From NCBI GenBank assembly GCA_903907925.1, contig CAIVQB010000077.1, forward strand, positions 1 to 64,000: a DNA stretch of 64,000 bases, written 5' to 3'. The DNA is from an uncultured Verrucomicrobiota bacterium. Lineage in GTDB: Bacteria; Verrucomicrobiota; Verrucomicrobiia; Limisphaerales; UBA9464. This document shows positions 42,215 to 50,700 of the stretch, in pieces (positions within the stretch are counted from its first letter, which is position 1; the number at the start of each line of letters is the position of its first letter). The notes below the pieces were generated by a model. It did no database searches. It had not been told where the DNA came from and saw only the letters and a list, made by a program, of their open reading frames with translations. Both the position numbers and the translations under genes were made by a program.

Positions 42215-43147
42215 TCAGAGCTTCACCAGCGCCCGCAATTGGGCGCTGCGCGATCGCGGATTTCGGTCCCGCTCGCTCTCCGAGGGTACGATCGGCTTCC
42301 GGGTCAGGATCTTTCCCCGGGCCGGACGCGGTTGACGCAGATGGGGGAAATCGTCCTCGCCCGGCGGCAGGTCATAGTCGCGGGCCTCTTCGCGGAAGAA
42401 TTCCTTCACCTGACGATCCTCACCGGAATGAAAGGTGATCACGGCAAGAATGCCACCCGGGGCGAGCAAATCCCAAGCGGCTTGCAGCCCGGAATTCAGC
42501 GCCGCCTTCTCATCATTGACCACGATGCGGAGCGCCTGAAAAACAAGGGTGGCGGGGTCCTTGGCCCGGCCGGCACGGGGATTCGCGCGGGCCACGCAGG
42601 CGGCCAGTTGGCGGGTGGTTTCAAACGGGCGCATCTTCCGGTCCCGTTCCAGAGCACGGGCGATCCGGCGTCCCTGGCTCTCCCCGTTGTCCCAAAACAA
42701 CTGGGTGAGATCCTCGACCGGCCAGGTGTTGACCACCGCGGCCGCGGTCAGCGGTGTTGACGGCGACATACGCATGTCGAGCGGACCTTCCTGCTGGAAA
42801 CTGAAACCCCTCATGGCGGTGTCCAACTGGTGCGAACTGACCCCGAGATCGAGCACGGCTCCGGCGCAGCTCCCCGCGGGAACAAACGCACCGGCGTCCG
42901 CAAAATTCGTCATCCGCAGCTCATAACGCCCCGCGAAGGGCGCCAATCGCTCACGGGCTGCCGCGATGGCGTCCGGGTCCGCGTCGCACGCGAACAGGAA
43001 GCCCTTCGGCCCACTCGCCTTCAGAATCGCCACGCTGTGCCCAGCTCCACCGCACGTTCCGTCGAAGTAGCTCGCGCCGTCCTTCGGCTGGAGCACTGTC
43101 AGGACTTCCTCCAGCAAGACCGTGTGATGGATGAAGCCGGAGCTCAC
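42215..43147 (-). CDS. rsmH: 16S rRNA (cytosine(1402)-N4)-methyltransferase
   Basis: The GTG at 43147 is chosen because the conserved start HHTVLLEEVLTVLQPKDGAS follows within eight residues; a longer frame to 43219 overlaps the neighbouring gene. The 310-aa class I methyltransferase has YFDGTCGGAGHSVAIL, LDLGVSSHQLDTAMRGFSF, GPLDMRMSP, and the late ILAVITFHSGEDRQVKEFF. In the family this last motif is SFHSLEDRxVK, so L is replaced by G here. It modifies C1402 of 16S rRNA. Confidence 0.94.
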   Translation of the reverse strand: MSSGFIHHTVLLEEVLTVLQPKDGASYFDGTCGGAGHSVAILKASGPKGFLFACDADPDAIAAARERLAPFAGRYELRMTNFADAGAFVPAGSCAGAVLDLGVSSHQLDTAMRGFSFQQEGPLDMRMSPSTPLTAAAVVNTWPVEDLTQLFWDNGESQGRRIARALERDRKMRPFETTRQLAACVARANPRAGRAKDPATLVFQALRIVVNDEKAALNSGLQAAWDLLAPGGILAVITFHSGEDRQVKEFFREEARDYDLPPGEDDFPHLRQPRPARGKILTRKPIVPSESERDRNPRSRSAQLRALVKL

Positions 43148-43164
43148 GCATGGGCCAACCCGGT

Positions 43165-43653
43165 TTAGTCGGGTTTCACAACCAGGTTCTCCAGTCGACG
43201 ACCGCGAAGCCGGTTCCACGCCAGCTCCTGATCGTCGCAGGTGGCCTTCGCCACCGGAGACTCCCAGATTACTTTGGACTGGCGGCGCTCGACCAACGCC
43301 ACGTCATCGTCCCGCAAAGAATTTCGAACCGGCTTCACGTTTTGAAGCAGCAGCTCGCCCTGCACCAGGGCCCCGCCCTCGCGGCGCCGATTGCGCCCGA
43401 GCAACCATCCGAACCAACTCCGTCGCGCCGGTGTGGACGGCGACATCGCCCGCATGCCCGGCAGCGCGGACCGCGCGGCTGCGGAATTGGACGCAGCCCG
43501 GTCAGCTGAAATCGAGGCCGCCGGGGTCCCGGGAGCCGCAAAGGGCCCACCCAGTCCGACGGGGCCTGCCGACGCACCCGTTCCGGCGGACCGGGAGGAG
43601 CGTCCGGTTCCCTTGCTCAGCCAAGTGCGACCTGCTTTGAGGAGGGCGTTCAT
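43165..43653 (-). CDS. Hypothetical protein between mraZ and rsmH
   Basis: I do not recognise the family. The 162-aa product starts 3 bp after the mraZ stop and ends 17 bp before rsmH, so it is in the same transcript. The first ~75 residues are low-complexity A/S/G/P/R. The second half is more protein-like: WFGWLLGRNRRREGGALVQG, SLRDDDVALVERRQSKV and WNRLRGRRLENLV. No membrane helix is present. In other phyla rsmH usually follows mraZ directly, so an insertion between them is notable. Confidence 0.65.
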   Translation of the reverse strand: MNALLKAGRTWLSKGTGRSSRSAGTGASAGPVGLGGPFAAPGTPAASISADRAASNSAAARSALPGMRAMSPSTPARRSWFGWLLGRNRRREGGALVQGELLLQNVKPVRNSLRDDDVALVERRQSKVIWESPVAKATCDDQELAWNRLRGRRLENLVVKPD

Positions 43654-43656
43654 AGT

Positions 43657-44184
43657 TCAGATCAGGGTTTCGTAGGCTTCGGAGGCAATCGGGTCGTCGG
43701 CACGCGAGCACCGCTTGAAGGTTTCCGGGTCCCAGAGCTCGAAGTGATCCCCAGCTCCAGAAAAATGAACGGTCTTATCCAACCCGATCTGGCTAGCCAT
43801 CTTAGGCGGCAGGCACAGACGCCCAGCCGGGTCGAGATCGAGGTCGATCGAGTTGTGAAACAGCTTCCGTCGCAGCGCGGCCGCCTTGGTGTCGCCGAGA
43901 CCCAAATTGGCCACCTGTTCCACCAGACGGTCAAACCGACGCTGGGTGAGTCCCTTGATGAAACCGAATTCGGTTTCCCCCTTGAGTTGGGGATGAGGCC
44001 ACAGGATCAGGATAAACCGGGTCGCCGGATCCGCAGGCCGCCAAACCGCCGGGAATTGCACCCGCTTTTGAGCGTCCAACCGGTGGTCAAAATTCCACGT
44101 GAACCGCTGCTCCCCGGCCAACGACAACACAGCCTCCGTCGCCGAGACGGAAACCGCATTCGTTTGGACCACGGGTTCGGACAT
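43657..44184 (-). CDS. mraZ: Transcriptional regulator / division-cluster protein MraZ
   Basis: The ATG at 44184 (MSEPVVQTNAVSVSATEAVL) is the best start. The 175-aa product has two AbrB-like units. The first includes FTWNFDHRLDAQKRVQFPAVW and the second IDLDLDPAGRLCLPPKMASQ, matching the MraZ DxKGRxxxP pattern loosely (here D-A-Q-K-R-V-Q-F-P and D-P-A-G-R-L-C-L-P). MraZ is known to bind DNA upstream of its own operon and repress it. It is the first gene of the dcw cluster. Confidence 0.85.
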   Translation of the reverse strand: MSEPVVQTNAVSVSATEAVLSLAGEQRFTWNFDHRLDAQKRVQFPAVWRPADPATRFILILWPHPQLKGETEFGFIKGLTQRRFDRLVEQVANLGLGDTKAAALRRKLFHNSIDLDLDPAGRLCLPPKMASQIGLDKTVHFSGAGDHFELWDPETFKRCSRADDPIASEAYETLI

Positions 44185-44506
44185 GGATTTTGCCTTTTTA
44201 CAACTGGACGACCCTTTTTTCTCCATTCTAACCCATTCATGCAACCACTTTCGGCAGTTTGCCCCTGTTTTCGCCGGGAGGAGTCGATTCGAACCAAAGG
44301 TTTGGCGAGGTCAATTTGCCGCATGGATGGATTGCATTTGTCTTTATATCAATATGTTACATCATACCGAAACTCCTACACATCCGGGAATCAGCGGACC
44401 GCAAAGGGTCCCGATCCATTCCCCTAAAAGTTATTCACAATTCACCCCGTCGACATCGTTTCCCGGGTTCCCTAGTGGGCCTGCCAGCTCTAGGCTCCCA
44501 CCCACC
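44185..44506. promoter_or_regulatory. AT-richer divergent promoter region for the dcw cluster and queA
   Basis: This 322-bp gap is noticeably AT-richer than its surroundings (for example TTTGTCTTTATATCAATATG near 44340 and CTAAAAGTTATTCACAATTC near 44423). It lies between divergent mraZ and queA and should hold both promoters. No box can be assigned with confidence. Tandem TGGG-type words upstream of mraZ are too irregular to call a MraZ operator. Confidence 0.45.
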
Positions 44507-45622
44507 GTGTTGACCGGCGCATTTGACTACCCCCTTCCCGAGGAGCTGATCGCCCAGCATCCCACCCCGGAACGCACCGGCTCCCGCCTGCTGGTCTTGG
44601 ATCGCGAAACCCACCGGCTCGCCCACCATTCATTCCCCGATCTCGGACATTTTCTGCACCCGGGTGACCTCCTGGTCTTGAACGATTCCCGGGTCATTCC
44701 AGCCCGGTTGCGGGCCAAAAAAACCGACACAGGGGGAGCCATCGAACTCCTCCTGCTGGAGGAAAACAGCCCCATGGACTGGTGGGTCCTGCTGCGCCCC
44801 GGAAAGCGGGTCCGGCCCGGCACCCGCCTTGCGATCCTCGCGCCGGACGGTTCAGCGACCGATCTCGCGGCCGTGGTCCTCGAAAAGAACGAAGAAGGTC
44901 GATGCCGGTTGCGGTTTTCCGGAACCGACCGTTTTCACGACGCAGTGGAACGTTGGGGGGAGATTCCCCTGCCGCCGTACATGCACCGGGACAACGCCGA
45001 ATCCCGGTTGGACGACCGCGAACGGTATCAAACTGTGTTCGCCCGGCAAAAGGGGTCGGTTGCCGCACCCACCGCGGGACTCCATTTCACCCAAGACTTT
45101 CTCCAATCCCTTGCCGGGCGTGGAATCGACCATTGCTGCGTCACCCTGCACGTCGGCTACGGGACATTCGCGCCCGTAAAGACCGAGAACATCGATGAAC
45201 ACACGATGCACGAGGAGCGGTACGAGCTTTCCGAGTCCACCTGCGACACGGTCAACCGGGCTCGGGCCGAAGGACGCCGGATCATCGCTGTGGGCACCAC
45301 GTCGGTACGGGTGTTGGAGACCGTGGGGCGGGCTAACGATGGGCGACTGGTTCCGGGCCGAGGACGAACCCGCATTTTCATCCATCCGCCGCAGACCGTT
45401 TCCATGGTCGACGCGCTCCTCACCAATTTCCACCTTCCCCGCAGCACGCTGTTGATGCTGGTCAGCGCCTTTGCCGCGCCCGGCCGGCATCCCCAGGGAC
45501 GCGACCTCATCCTGAACGCCTACGCCGCCGCCATCGAACAACGCTACCGCTTCTTCAGCTACGGCGATGCGATGCTGATCACCGGTCGCCCCACCGTTCC
45601 CACCCCGGCCCTTTCAATATGA
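44507..45622 (+). CDS. queA: S-adenosylmethionine:tRNA ribosyltransferase-isomerase
   Basis: The start is the GTG at 44507, followed directly by LTGAFDYPLPEELIAQHP, the family's DFDYxLPxELIAQxP opening; upstream residues of the ORF come from the promoter region. The 371-aa product keeps GDLLVLNDSRVIPARL, WGEIPLPPYM, YQTVFARQKGSVAAPTAGLH and GRTRIFIHP. The late motif LLTNFHLPRSTLLMLVSAFA is also present. QueA adds the cyclopentene-diol ring in queuosine synthesis in tRNA. Its stop overlaps the next gene by ATGA. Confidence 0.94.
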   Translation: MLTGAFDYPLPEELIAQHPTPERTGSRLLVLDRETHRLAHHSFPDLGHFLHPGDLLVLNDSRVIPARLRAKKTDTGGAIELLLLEENSPMDWWVLLRPGKRVRPGTRLAILAPDGSATDLAAVVLEKNEEGRCRLRFSGTDRFHDAVERWGEIPLPPYMHRDNAESRLDDRERYQTVFARQKGSVAAPTAGLHFTQDFLQSLAGRGIDHCCVTLHVGYGTFAPVKTENIDEHTMHEERYELSESTCDTVNRARAEGRRIIAVGTTSVRVLETVGRANDGRLVPGRGRTRIFIHPPQTVSMVDALLTNFHLPRSTLLMLVSAFAAPGRHPQGRDLILNAYAAAIEQRYRFFSYGDAMLITGRPTVPTPALSI

Positions 45623-46335
45623 GCGACCGATCGCCACGTCCGTTCGTCCTGATCAACATGGCGATGACCGCGGATGCGAAAATCGCCACGACCGACCGCT
45701 CGATCACCACCTTCGGAAGCGCCCGCGATCTCGCCCATCTCTACGCTCTGCGCGCCACCGCGGACGCCATCCTGTGTGGTGCCCGAACGATCGAGGAAAC
45801 CGGTGCAACGCTCGGAAATGGACCGGATCCCACCGGCCGCCTACGAAAGAAACGCCTTCGAAACGGCCTGACCGAATACCCGCTCCGGGTGGTGGTCAGC
45901 GGATCAGCATCGCTCTCGTCGAAGGCCACCCTTTGGAAAACAAAGACCGCGCCGATCATCGTGCTGACCTCCTCGCGCGCGCCCGCGGCCGCACGAAAAC
46001 GTCTCACCGCACTGGCGGACGCGGTGTGGACCAACCGGGGTACGTCGGTCGATCTGAAGAGCGCCCTCGAGCGGCTTCACTCCGAACGCGGCGTGCGAAG
46101 GCTTCTGTGCGAAGGGGGCGGCCAACTGAACGGAGCCCTGTTCGCCGCCGATCTGGTGGACGAAATCCATCTCACGGTCTGCCCGCTCCTGTTCGGAGGA
46201 CGCAGTGCCCCCTCGATCTTCGATGGCCCCGGATTCGACCGGCTCACGAACGCCACCCGCTGGCACCAAACTTCGTCCCGACGTGTCGGAGACGAGTTGT
46301 TCGTGGTCTTTCGCCGAGGCGGGTCCGATCAGTGA
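45619..46335 (+). CDS. RibD C-terminal / dihydrofolate reductase-like NADPH reductase
   Basis: The 238-aa protein opens PFVLINMAMTADAKIA, as in RibD reductase domains, and continues TTFGSARDLAHLYALRATAD, AILCGARTIEETGATLG, VRRLLCEGGGQLNGALFAAD and LVDEIHLTVCPLLFGGRSAP. In riboflavin synthesis this domain reduces the aminopyrimidine-ribosyl group with NADPH. A deaminase domain is absent, so it is either a stand-alone reductase or another member of the family. It is co-translated with queA. Confidence 0.85.
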   Translation: MSDRSPRPFVLINMAMTADAKIATTDRSITTFGSARDLAHLYALRATADAILCGARTIEETGATLGNGPDPTGRLRKKRLRNGLTEYPLRVVVSGSASLSSKATLWKTKTAPIIVLTSSRAPAAARKRLTALADAVWTNRGTSVDLKSALERLHSERGVRRLLCEGGGQLNGALFAADLVDEIHLTVCPLLFGGRSAPSIFDGPGFDRLTNATRWHQTSSRRVGDELFVVFRRGGSDQ

Positions 46336-46475
46336 CAATAGCCCTGGCTTTCAGGCCTGGGTCTCGAACCCACTCCTGATCCAAGTCCCGACAGGGACGA
46401 CAGATTCTTTCGCCCCTGCCGGGGCTGGTCGGGCTTGCGGTAAGTTTACCCCGGCCTGAAGGCAAGGGCCATTCC
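46336..46475. repeat. Intergenic repeat family D (short G/C-rich palindromic words)
   Basis: Contains CCCGACAGGGACGACAGA and CCCCTGCCGGGGCTGG. From memory these resemble the 'cccgacagggacgacaga / ccccggc..gg' intergenic repeats common in Verrucomicrobia and Planctomycetes. Only one copy is in this window. Confidence 0.4.
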
Positions 46476-46499
46476 CGGGAACCAGGCCTCGGACGCAGC

Positions 46500-46540
46500 G
46501 GTTCCACCCGCGCCCCAATCCATCGCGAACCGGGCGTGAG
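46500..46540 (+). repeat. Dispersed repeat family B, copy 3
   Basis: Identical over 28 bp to the reverse complement of 22269-22296 and similar to 4185-4229. Confidence 0.65.
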
Positions 46541-46601
46541 TCTTTCACCGGGTTGCGATCCGAGACCAGCGGCCGCCTCGCGCGGTACACGGACGTGAAT
46601 G

Positions 46602-46623
46602 GGGCTCGCGTGGAAGCGAGCCC
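46602..46623. terminator. Perfect 8-bp stem hairpin between converging genes
   Basis: GGGCTCGC and GCGAGCCC flank the loop GTGGAA. It lacks a following U-run, so it may be a bidirectional transcription end or part of a repeat. Confidence 0.4.
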
Positions 46624-46784
46624 TCCAATGTTGGCAAGGCGCCGACGTATTGGTTCGACGCCAACGGCTCATCCCAGCCTTCTCCCGCGAGGAGAAGGAG
46701 ACGGCTATCCGCAGTCGGGGATTGTTGTCCCGGCTCGCGAGGAAGGCACCTTGGCTCCCATGAATGCGTTTCCGGCAGGTGCAC

Positions 46785-47711
46785 TTACGGCTTCACGCCC
46801 CGGAGGTGCAGGTCAAACCAGTCGGCGAAGATCACGATGTCCTTTTCCAGACCGGGCCAGCCGTGGTCCTTGCCTTCGCGGCGGATCAGTTTCACCGGGG
46901 CTTTGACGCCGAGTTCTTCGCAGCGTTTCAGGAACCACTCGGCCTGGTAGATCGGGACCAGTTTGTCGGCGTCACCGTGGATGATCAATGTGGGCGGCAT
47001 TTCCGGGCGGATGAAGTTCACCGGTGAGATCTCGCGTCCGAAGACGGCGCGGCTTTCGGCGGTGTCGCTCCGAGCACCGAACGCCGGCTTGAAGCCGGCC
47101 AGGACACCCACGCCGACGGCGTCATCGCCAGGATTCCGCCAGGCGAGAAAATCGGTGGGCGGGAAGAAACAGGCCACCGCCTGAATCGCGCTCGACTCAC
47201 GATCCACCGGATCCTTGGCATCCGCCTTCCCGGGCCCGCCTTGAGTTCCCAAGGTCAGCGACAAGTGTCCGCCGGCGCTGGCACCGAAAACTCCGAACCC
47301 GTCCGATTTCACCCCGTATTCCGAACAATGGAGCCGGACGAATCGGACCGCCCGATGAACGTCCTCGGTGATTTCCGGAATGACAAACCGCGGTTGTGAA
47401 CCGTGGACCACGGCAAAGACGGTGTACCCGCGCGCGAGCAACGGTGTGAGCATCCCGCCCTTCAACGCCCCGTCGATCGCCTCATGACTGGAAAAGAACC
47501 CGCCGGACACCATGAAAAAAATTCCGTAGCCATTCGGTTGCGGCGGGCGGATGACATCGAGCGTCAATGCGGTGCCAAACTTCCGGCCGTAGATCACTTC
47601 ATTTCGGCTGGCCACCGGAGCGTCCGCGGCGCGGGCAGTTCCGAAAACGGTCAAGGCCAGGAAAACCGCCATCCATCCACAGGAGAGCCGGGAACGACGC
47701 AGGGGGGACAT
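46785..47711 (-). CDS. Secreted alpha/beta-hydrolase (BD-FAE/carboxylesterase-like)
   Basis: The 308-aa product has a signal peptide (MSPLRRSRLSCGWMAVFLAL..TARAAD). The catalytic domain reads ALTLDVIRPPQPNGYGIFFM with VSGGFFSSHE as oxyanion region. The nucleophile elbow is FGVFGASAGGHLSLTLG, the acid strand TLIIHGDADKLVPIYQAEWF, and the histidine GKDHGWPGLEKDIV. This matches BD-FAE/dienelactone-hydrolase-like esterases in secreted verrucomicrobial proteins. The substrate is unknown. Confidence 0.85.
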   Translation of the reverse strand: MSPLRRSRLSCGWMAVFLALTVFGTARAADAPVASRNEVIYGRKFGTALTLDVIRPPQPNGYGIFFMVSGGFFSSHEAIDGALKGGMLTPLLARGYTVFAVVHGSQPRFVIPEITEDVHRAVRFVRLHCSEYGVKSDGFGVFGASAGGHLSLTLGTQGGPGKADAKDPVDRESSAIQAVACFFPPTDFLAWRNPGDDAVGVGVLAGFKPAFGARSDTAESRAVFGREISPVNFIRPEMPPTLIIHGDADKLVPIYQAEWFLKRCEELGVKAPVKLIRREGKDHGWPGLEKDIVIFADWFDLHLRGVKP

Positions 47712-47794
47712 GGGCGGATGCTGAATTCAAGCGGGCCGGAGGGCAACGCTTCTGTCTCGATTCGGGCTTCCGGATTCGAGGCCTCCTCCACCGC

Positions 47795-48274
47795 CTATTC
47801 TTCACCGTCGTAGTATTCCAATGAGCCCGAACGGATCAATCGACGTACCGGTGAACGGACCAGCCATTTTTCACTGTCAGGATAATGGCAGGATTCGCCG
47901 ACAGGATTGTCCGCAACGACGTAGACCACCAGATCCTCGGTGCCGGTGTTGATCAATTGATGGGGTTGTCCGGGTTTGAACAGGAAGGCGTCGCCGGGCT
48001 CGATGGCTGTCGTCCCGTCGGAATGCCGGACCGATCCGCTCCCGGACAGGACGTGATAGAACTCCCATTGGGCACTGTGGGAGTGATAGGGATACGGCGT
48101 CTTGCCCGGAGGGATGCGGCAGATTTCGATGTCAAAAGGGTGTCTCAGGTTGAGATCAGTCGAAAGCGGCTGTCGGCCGAGCGCCTCAGAGATCGAGCGG
48201 CTCAACCCAAAGTATTTTCCGCCGGGTGAAACCCAGGAGTCCTCAGGAACGTCCTGACTCTTGATCATTTTCAT
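47795..48274 (-). CDS. Cupin-domain protein
   Basis: The ATG at 48274 (MKMIKSQDVPEDSWVSPGG) gives a 159-aa single-domain cupin. The two motifs are PYPYHSHSAQWEFYHVLSGS (G-x5-HxH-x3-4-E-x6-G type) and GDAFLFKPGQPHQLINTGTE. They supply the metal-binding His, His, Glu and His. Cupins of this size bind a sugar or small molecule or act as sensors; nothing in the sequence fixes the ligand. It diverges from the sensor kinase gene that follows. Confidence 0.85.
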   Translation of the reverse strand: MKMIKSQDVPEDSWVSPGGKYFGLSRSISEALGRQPLSTDLNLRHPFDIEICRIPPGKTPYPYHSHSAQWEFYHVLSGSGSVRHSDGTTAIEPGDAFLFKPGQPHQLINTGTEDLVVYVVADNPVGESCHYPDSEKWLVRSPVRRLIRSGSLEYYDGEE

Positions 48275-48451
48275 GGACTGCTGGCTCAATCGATTGGGGG
48301 GACCGACCGGGAGCATCAACGCCTTCAGCCGACCCTACAGGGTTCGAGGCTGCCCGGTGTTCCCAGTCGTATCGTATTCCGATGGCTTGGCCGTGTTCGC
48401 CCCTATCGAACAAACGGCGGCTTCATCGGAGGTTGGGTTCCAAACGCTGAA

Positions 48452-49999
48452 ATGACATACAAAAATGGCAAGGTAAAGGGGAACGGAATCCCCGGGGATG
48501 GATCACCGGGCTCCGCCATGACTCCCGGCTCGACCCCAGGTTCGTCGCGGCTTCACGGGGCCGTCGTTGACATCACACGGCGCCTCCAACAGGAGACCGC
48601 TCTGGCGGTTCAAGCCCACGTCCTCGAACACATCGGCCAGGGCGTCAACTACGTGGATGAGTCGGGATTGATCCGCTACACCAATCCCGCCTTCGACACG
48701 ATGTTTGGCTACGGTGCCGGCGAATTGATCGGAAAACCGGTGGCGATCCTCAACGCGCTAGAACCGGCTGCGAACGAGCGCTTCGTCGAACGAGTGATGG
48801 CCACGTTGAAGTCCGGGCACAATTGGTCCGGTGAAGTGTCCAACCGTCGCAAGGATGGCAGCCAGTTTCTGTCTTCGGTCACTCTCACGCCCGTCCGCTT
48901 CCAGGGATCCACCTATTTCGTTTCGCTGCACGCCGATATCAGCCGCCAGAAGGAGACGGAGGTGGAACTGCAGACCCAGGCGGCGATGCTGAACCTGGCA
49001 CATGACGCCATTCTGGTGCGCGACCCGGACGGCACGGTGATTTTCTGGAACCGTGGTTGTGCCGAATTGTACGGCCATCATTCGGATCAGGCGGTTGGGA
49101 GAAAAAAGCAGGAATTGCTCCGCACTGAGTTCCCCAGGCCGCGACTGGAAATCGAGGCGGAATTCTATCGAACCGGCCACTGGGAAGGCGAGTTGATCCA
49201 TTCCTGCAGCGACGGACGCAAAGTCATCGTGGCCTCGCGCTGGGCCTTCCGTGATTCCAGGAATGGGTCCCCGGGAATGATTCTGGAGATTAACCGCGAC
49301 ATCACCCATCGCCGGCAGGCCGAGGAATCGCTCCGACGGGCTCATGCCGATCTCTCCGGGCTCTCCCGGCGCATGATCACGTTACAGGAAGAGGAGCGCC
49401 GCCGGCTGGCCCGGGAACTGCACGATGAAATCGGACAGGCGTTGACCGCGGTGCGGTTGAATCTGGCCGCGATGACCGCGACCGACGAACGAACCCGCCA
49501 CCTGCGGAGCGAGACCGCGATGCTGTTGGAGGGGCTAATGGACCAGGTCCGGACGCTTTCATTTAGTCTCCGGCCTACCGTGCTCGACGATCTCGGCCTC
49601 ATCCCGGCCCTCCGCACCGTTCTCAGCCTTCACGCCGGTCGCGGCGGATTCCAGGCCGACTTTGCGACCACCTTCCGGGTCGATGATCCCGTCTCACCGG
49701 ATACCGCGACCGCGTGTTTTCGCATCGCCCAGGAGGCGCTCACCAACATCGCCCGGCACGCCTCGGCCTCCCAGGTCCACGTGCAACTGTTGCAGGACGA
49801 CCATCGGTTGATGCTGGTGATTGAGGACAACGGTTGCGGATTCCGCGCCGCTGAAGTGGCCGCCGGCGAGGTATCCGGGCGCCTGGGCTTGACCGGAATG
49901 GAGGAACGTGCGCGTCTTGCCGGGGGAGAATTCCGACTCCAATCGACTGTGGGCCGTGGCACCGAAATCCGGGTGGCGTTGCCTCTATTGGCGGTGTAG
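48452..49999 (+). CDS. PAS-domain sensor histidine kinase, HisKA_3 (NarX/LiaS-like)
   Basis: The 515-aa protein has no membrane helix. Residues ~1-40 are low-complexity and end in RLHGAVVDITRRLQQETALA. This is the last strand and exit helix of a PAS domain whose body is missing, so the gene may have been longer. Two complete PAS domains follow (about 50-165 and 175-290, with VNYVDESGLIRYTNPAFDTM and HDAILVRDPDGTVIFWNRGC). The kinase core is HisKA_3 with the phosphoacceptor His in RRLARELHDEIGQALTAV. The ATPase has ALTNIARHASASQVHV, IEDNGCGF and GRLGLTGMEERARLAGGEF. The neighbouring response regulator gene starts 36 bp later and is the likely partner. Confidence 0.9.
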   Translation: MTYKNGKVKGNGIPGDGSPGSAMTPGSTPGSSRLHGAVVDITRRLQQETALAVQAHVLEHIGQGVNYVDESGLIRYTNPAFDTMFGYGAGELIGKPVAILNALEPAANERFVERVMATLKSGHNWSGEVSNRRKDGSQFLSSVTLTPVRFQGSTYFVSLHADISRQKETEVELQTQAAMLNLAHDAILVRDPDGTVIFWNRGCAELYGHHSDQAVGRKKQELLRTEFPRPRLEIEAEFYRTGHWEGELIHSCSDGRKVIVASRWAFRDSRNGSPGMILEINRDITHRRQAEESLRRAHADLSGLSRRMITLQEEERRRLARELHDEIGQALTAVRLNLAAMTATDERTRHLRSETAMLLEGLMDQVRTLSFSLRPTVLDDLGLIPALRTVLSLHAGRGGFQADFATTFRVDDPVSPDTATACFRIAQEALTNIARHASASQVHVQLLQDDHRLMLVIEDNGCGFRAAEVAAGEVSGRLGLTGMEERARLAGGEFRLQSTVGRGTEIRVALPLLAV

Positions 50000-50035
50000 C
50001 AAAGGTCTCAGTCACGGGGCGGAAGTGGAACTGCC

Positions 50036-50689
50036 ATGACTGAATGCCGTATCGTGTTGGCCGACGATCACACCCTCGTCCGTTCAGGACTGAGGACGCT
50101 GATCGGCATGATGGAAGGCATCTCCATCGCCGGCGAAGCCTCCGACGGCCGGCAATTGCTGACCCTTCTTGGGATGACCCGACCCGGCCTTGTGCTGCTC
50201 GACGTGGCGATGCCCGGATTGTCCGGGCTTGAAGCCCTCCCCCGAATCCGAAGCGAACATCCAGGAATTCAAGTCATCCTTCTCACCGCCCACGCGAACG
50301 AGGAATACGTCTTGCGGGCCCTTCGTGGCGGTGCCGCGGGCTACTTGATGAAGGACTCCTCCCCGGCCGAACTCGAGCAGGCCATCCGGACCGTGCATGG
50401 GGGGGGGACCTTTTTCAGTGCCCGGGTGTCTCCGGCCGTCATTGCCCGGTACAGCGGAAGCATCGGTGGATCGGATTCGCTGTTGACCACGCTGACCTCC
50501 CGACAACGCGAGGTCCTGCAGTTGATCGCGGAAAGCCGCACCACCAAGGAAATCGCGCTGCTGCTCCAAGTCAGTGCCAAAACCGTCGAGACCCACCGCG
50601 CCCAATTGATGGAACGGCTCGGGATTCATGATCTCGCCGGATTGGTTCGATTCGCGATCCGATCCGGCCTTTCCACCCCGGAGCCGTAA
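50036..50689 (+). CDS. NarL/FixJ-family response regulator
   Basis: The 217-aa regulator has a receiver domain with the acidic pair in RIVLADDHTLVRSGL, the phospho-acceptor Asp in GLVLLDVAMPGLSGLEALPR, the Thr in VILLTAHANEEYVLR and the Lys in GYLMKDSSPAEL. The C-terminal LuxR/FixJ helix-turn-helix reads LTSRQREVLQLIAESRTTKE and SAKTVETHRAQLMERL. It is expected to be phosphorylated by the upstream HisKA_3 kinase and to bind promoter DNA as a dimer. Confidence 0.93.
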   Translation: MTECRIVLADDHTLVRSGLRTLIGMMEGISIAGEASDGRQLLTLLGMTRPGLVLLDVAMPGLSGLEALPRIRSEHPGIQVILLTAHANEEYVLRALRGGAAGYLMKDSSPAELEQAIRTVHGGGTFFSARVSPAVIARYSGSIGGSDSLLTTLTSRQREVLQLIAESRTTKEIALLLQVSAKTVETHRAQLMERLGIHDLAGLVRFAIRSGLSTPEP

Positions 50690-50700
50690 GCCGGGCTCTA

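Larger units (their letters stand above)
46336..46784. other. Convergent intergenic region with several repeat types
   Basis: This 449-bp region between converging genes has no gene I can support. Bases 46336-46475 hold paired words CCTGGCTTTCAGGCCTGGGT and CCCGACAGGGACGACAGA, then CCCTGCCGGGGCT. Bases 46500-46540 are repeat family B. Bases 46602-46623 form a perfect hairpin, GGGCTCGC-GTGGAA-GCGAGCCC. The remainder is C/T- and G/A-rich (TTCTCCCGCGAGGAGAAGGAG near 46680, a small palindrome). Confidence 0.5.

Noticed and set aside
44205-44245. TGGG/TGGA words upstream of mraZ as a MraZ operator
   Set aside because: Spacing and sequence are too irregular for the known TGGG repeat site, and only one clear TGGG is present.
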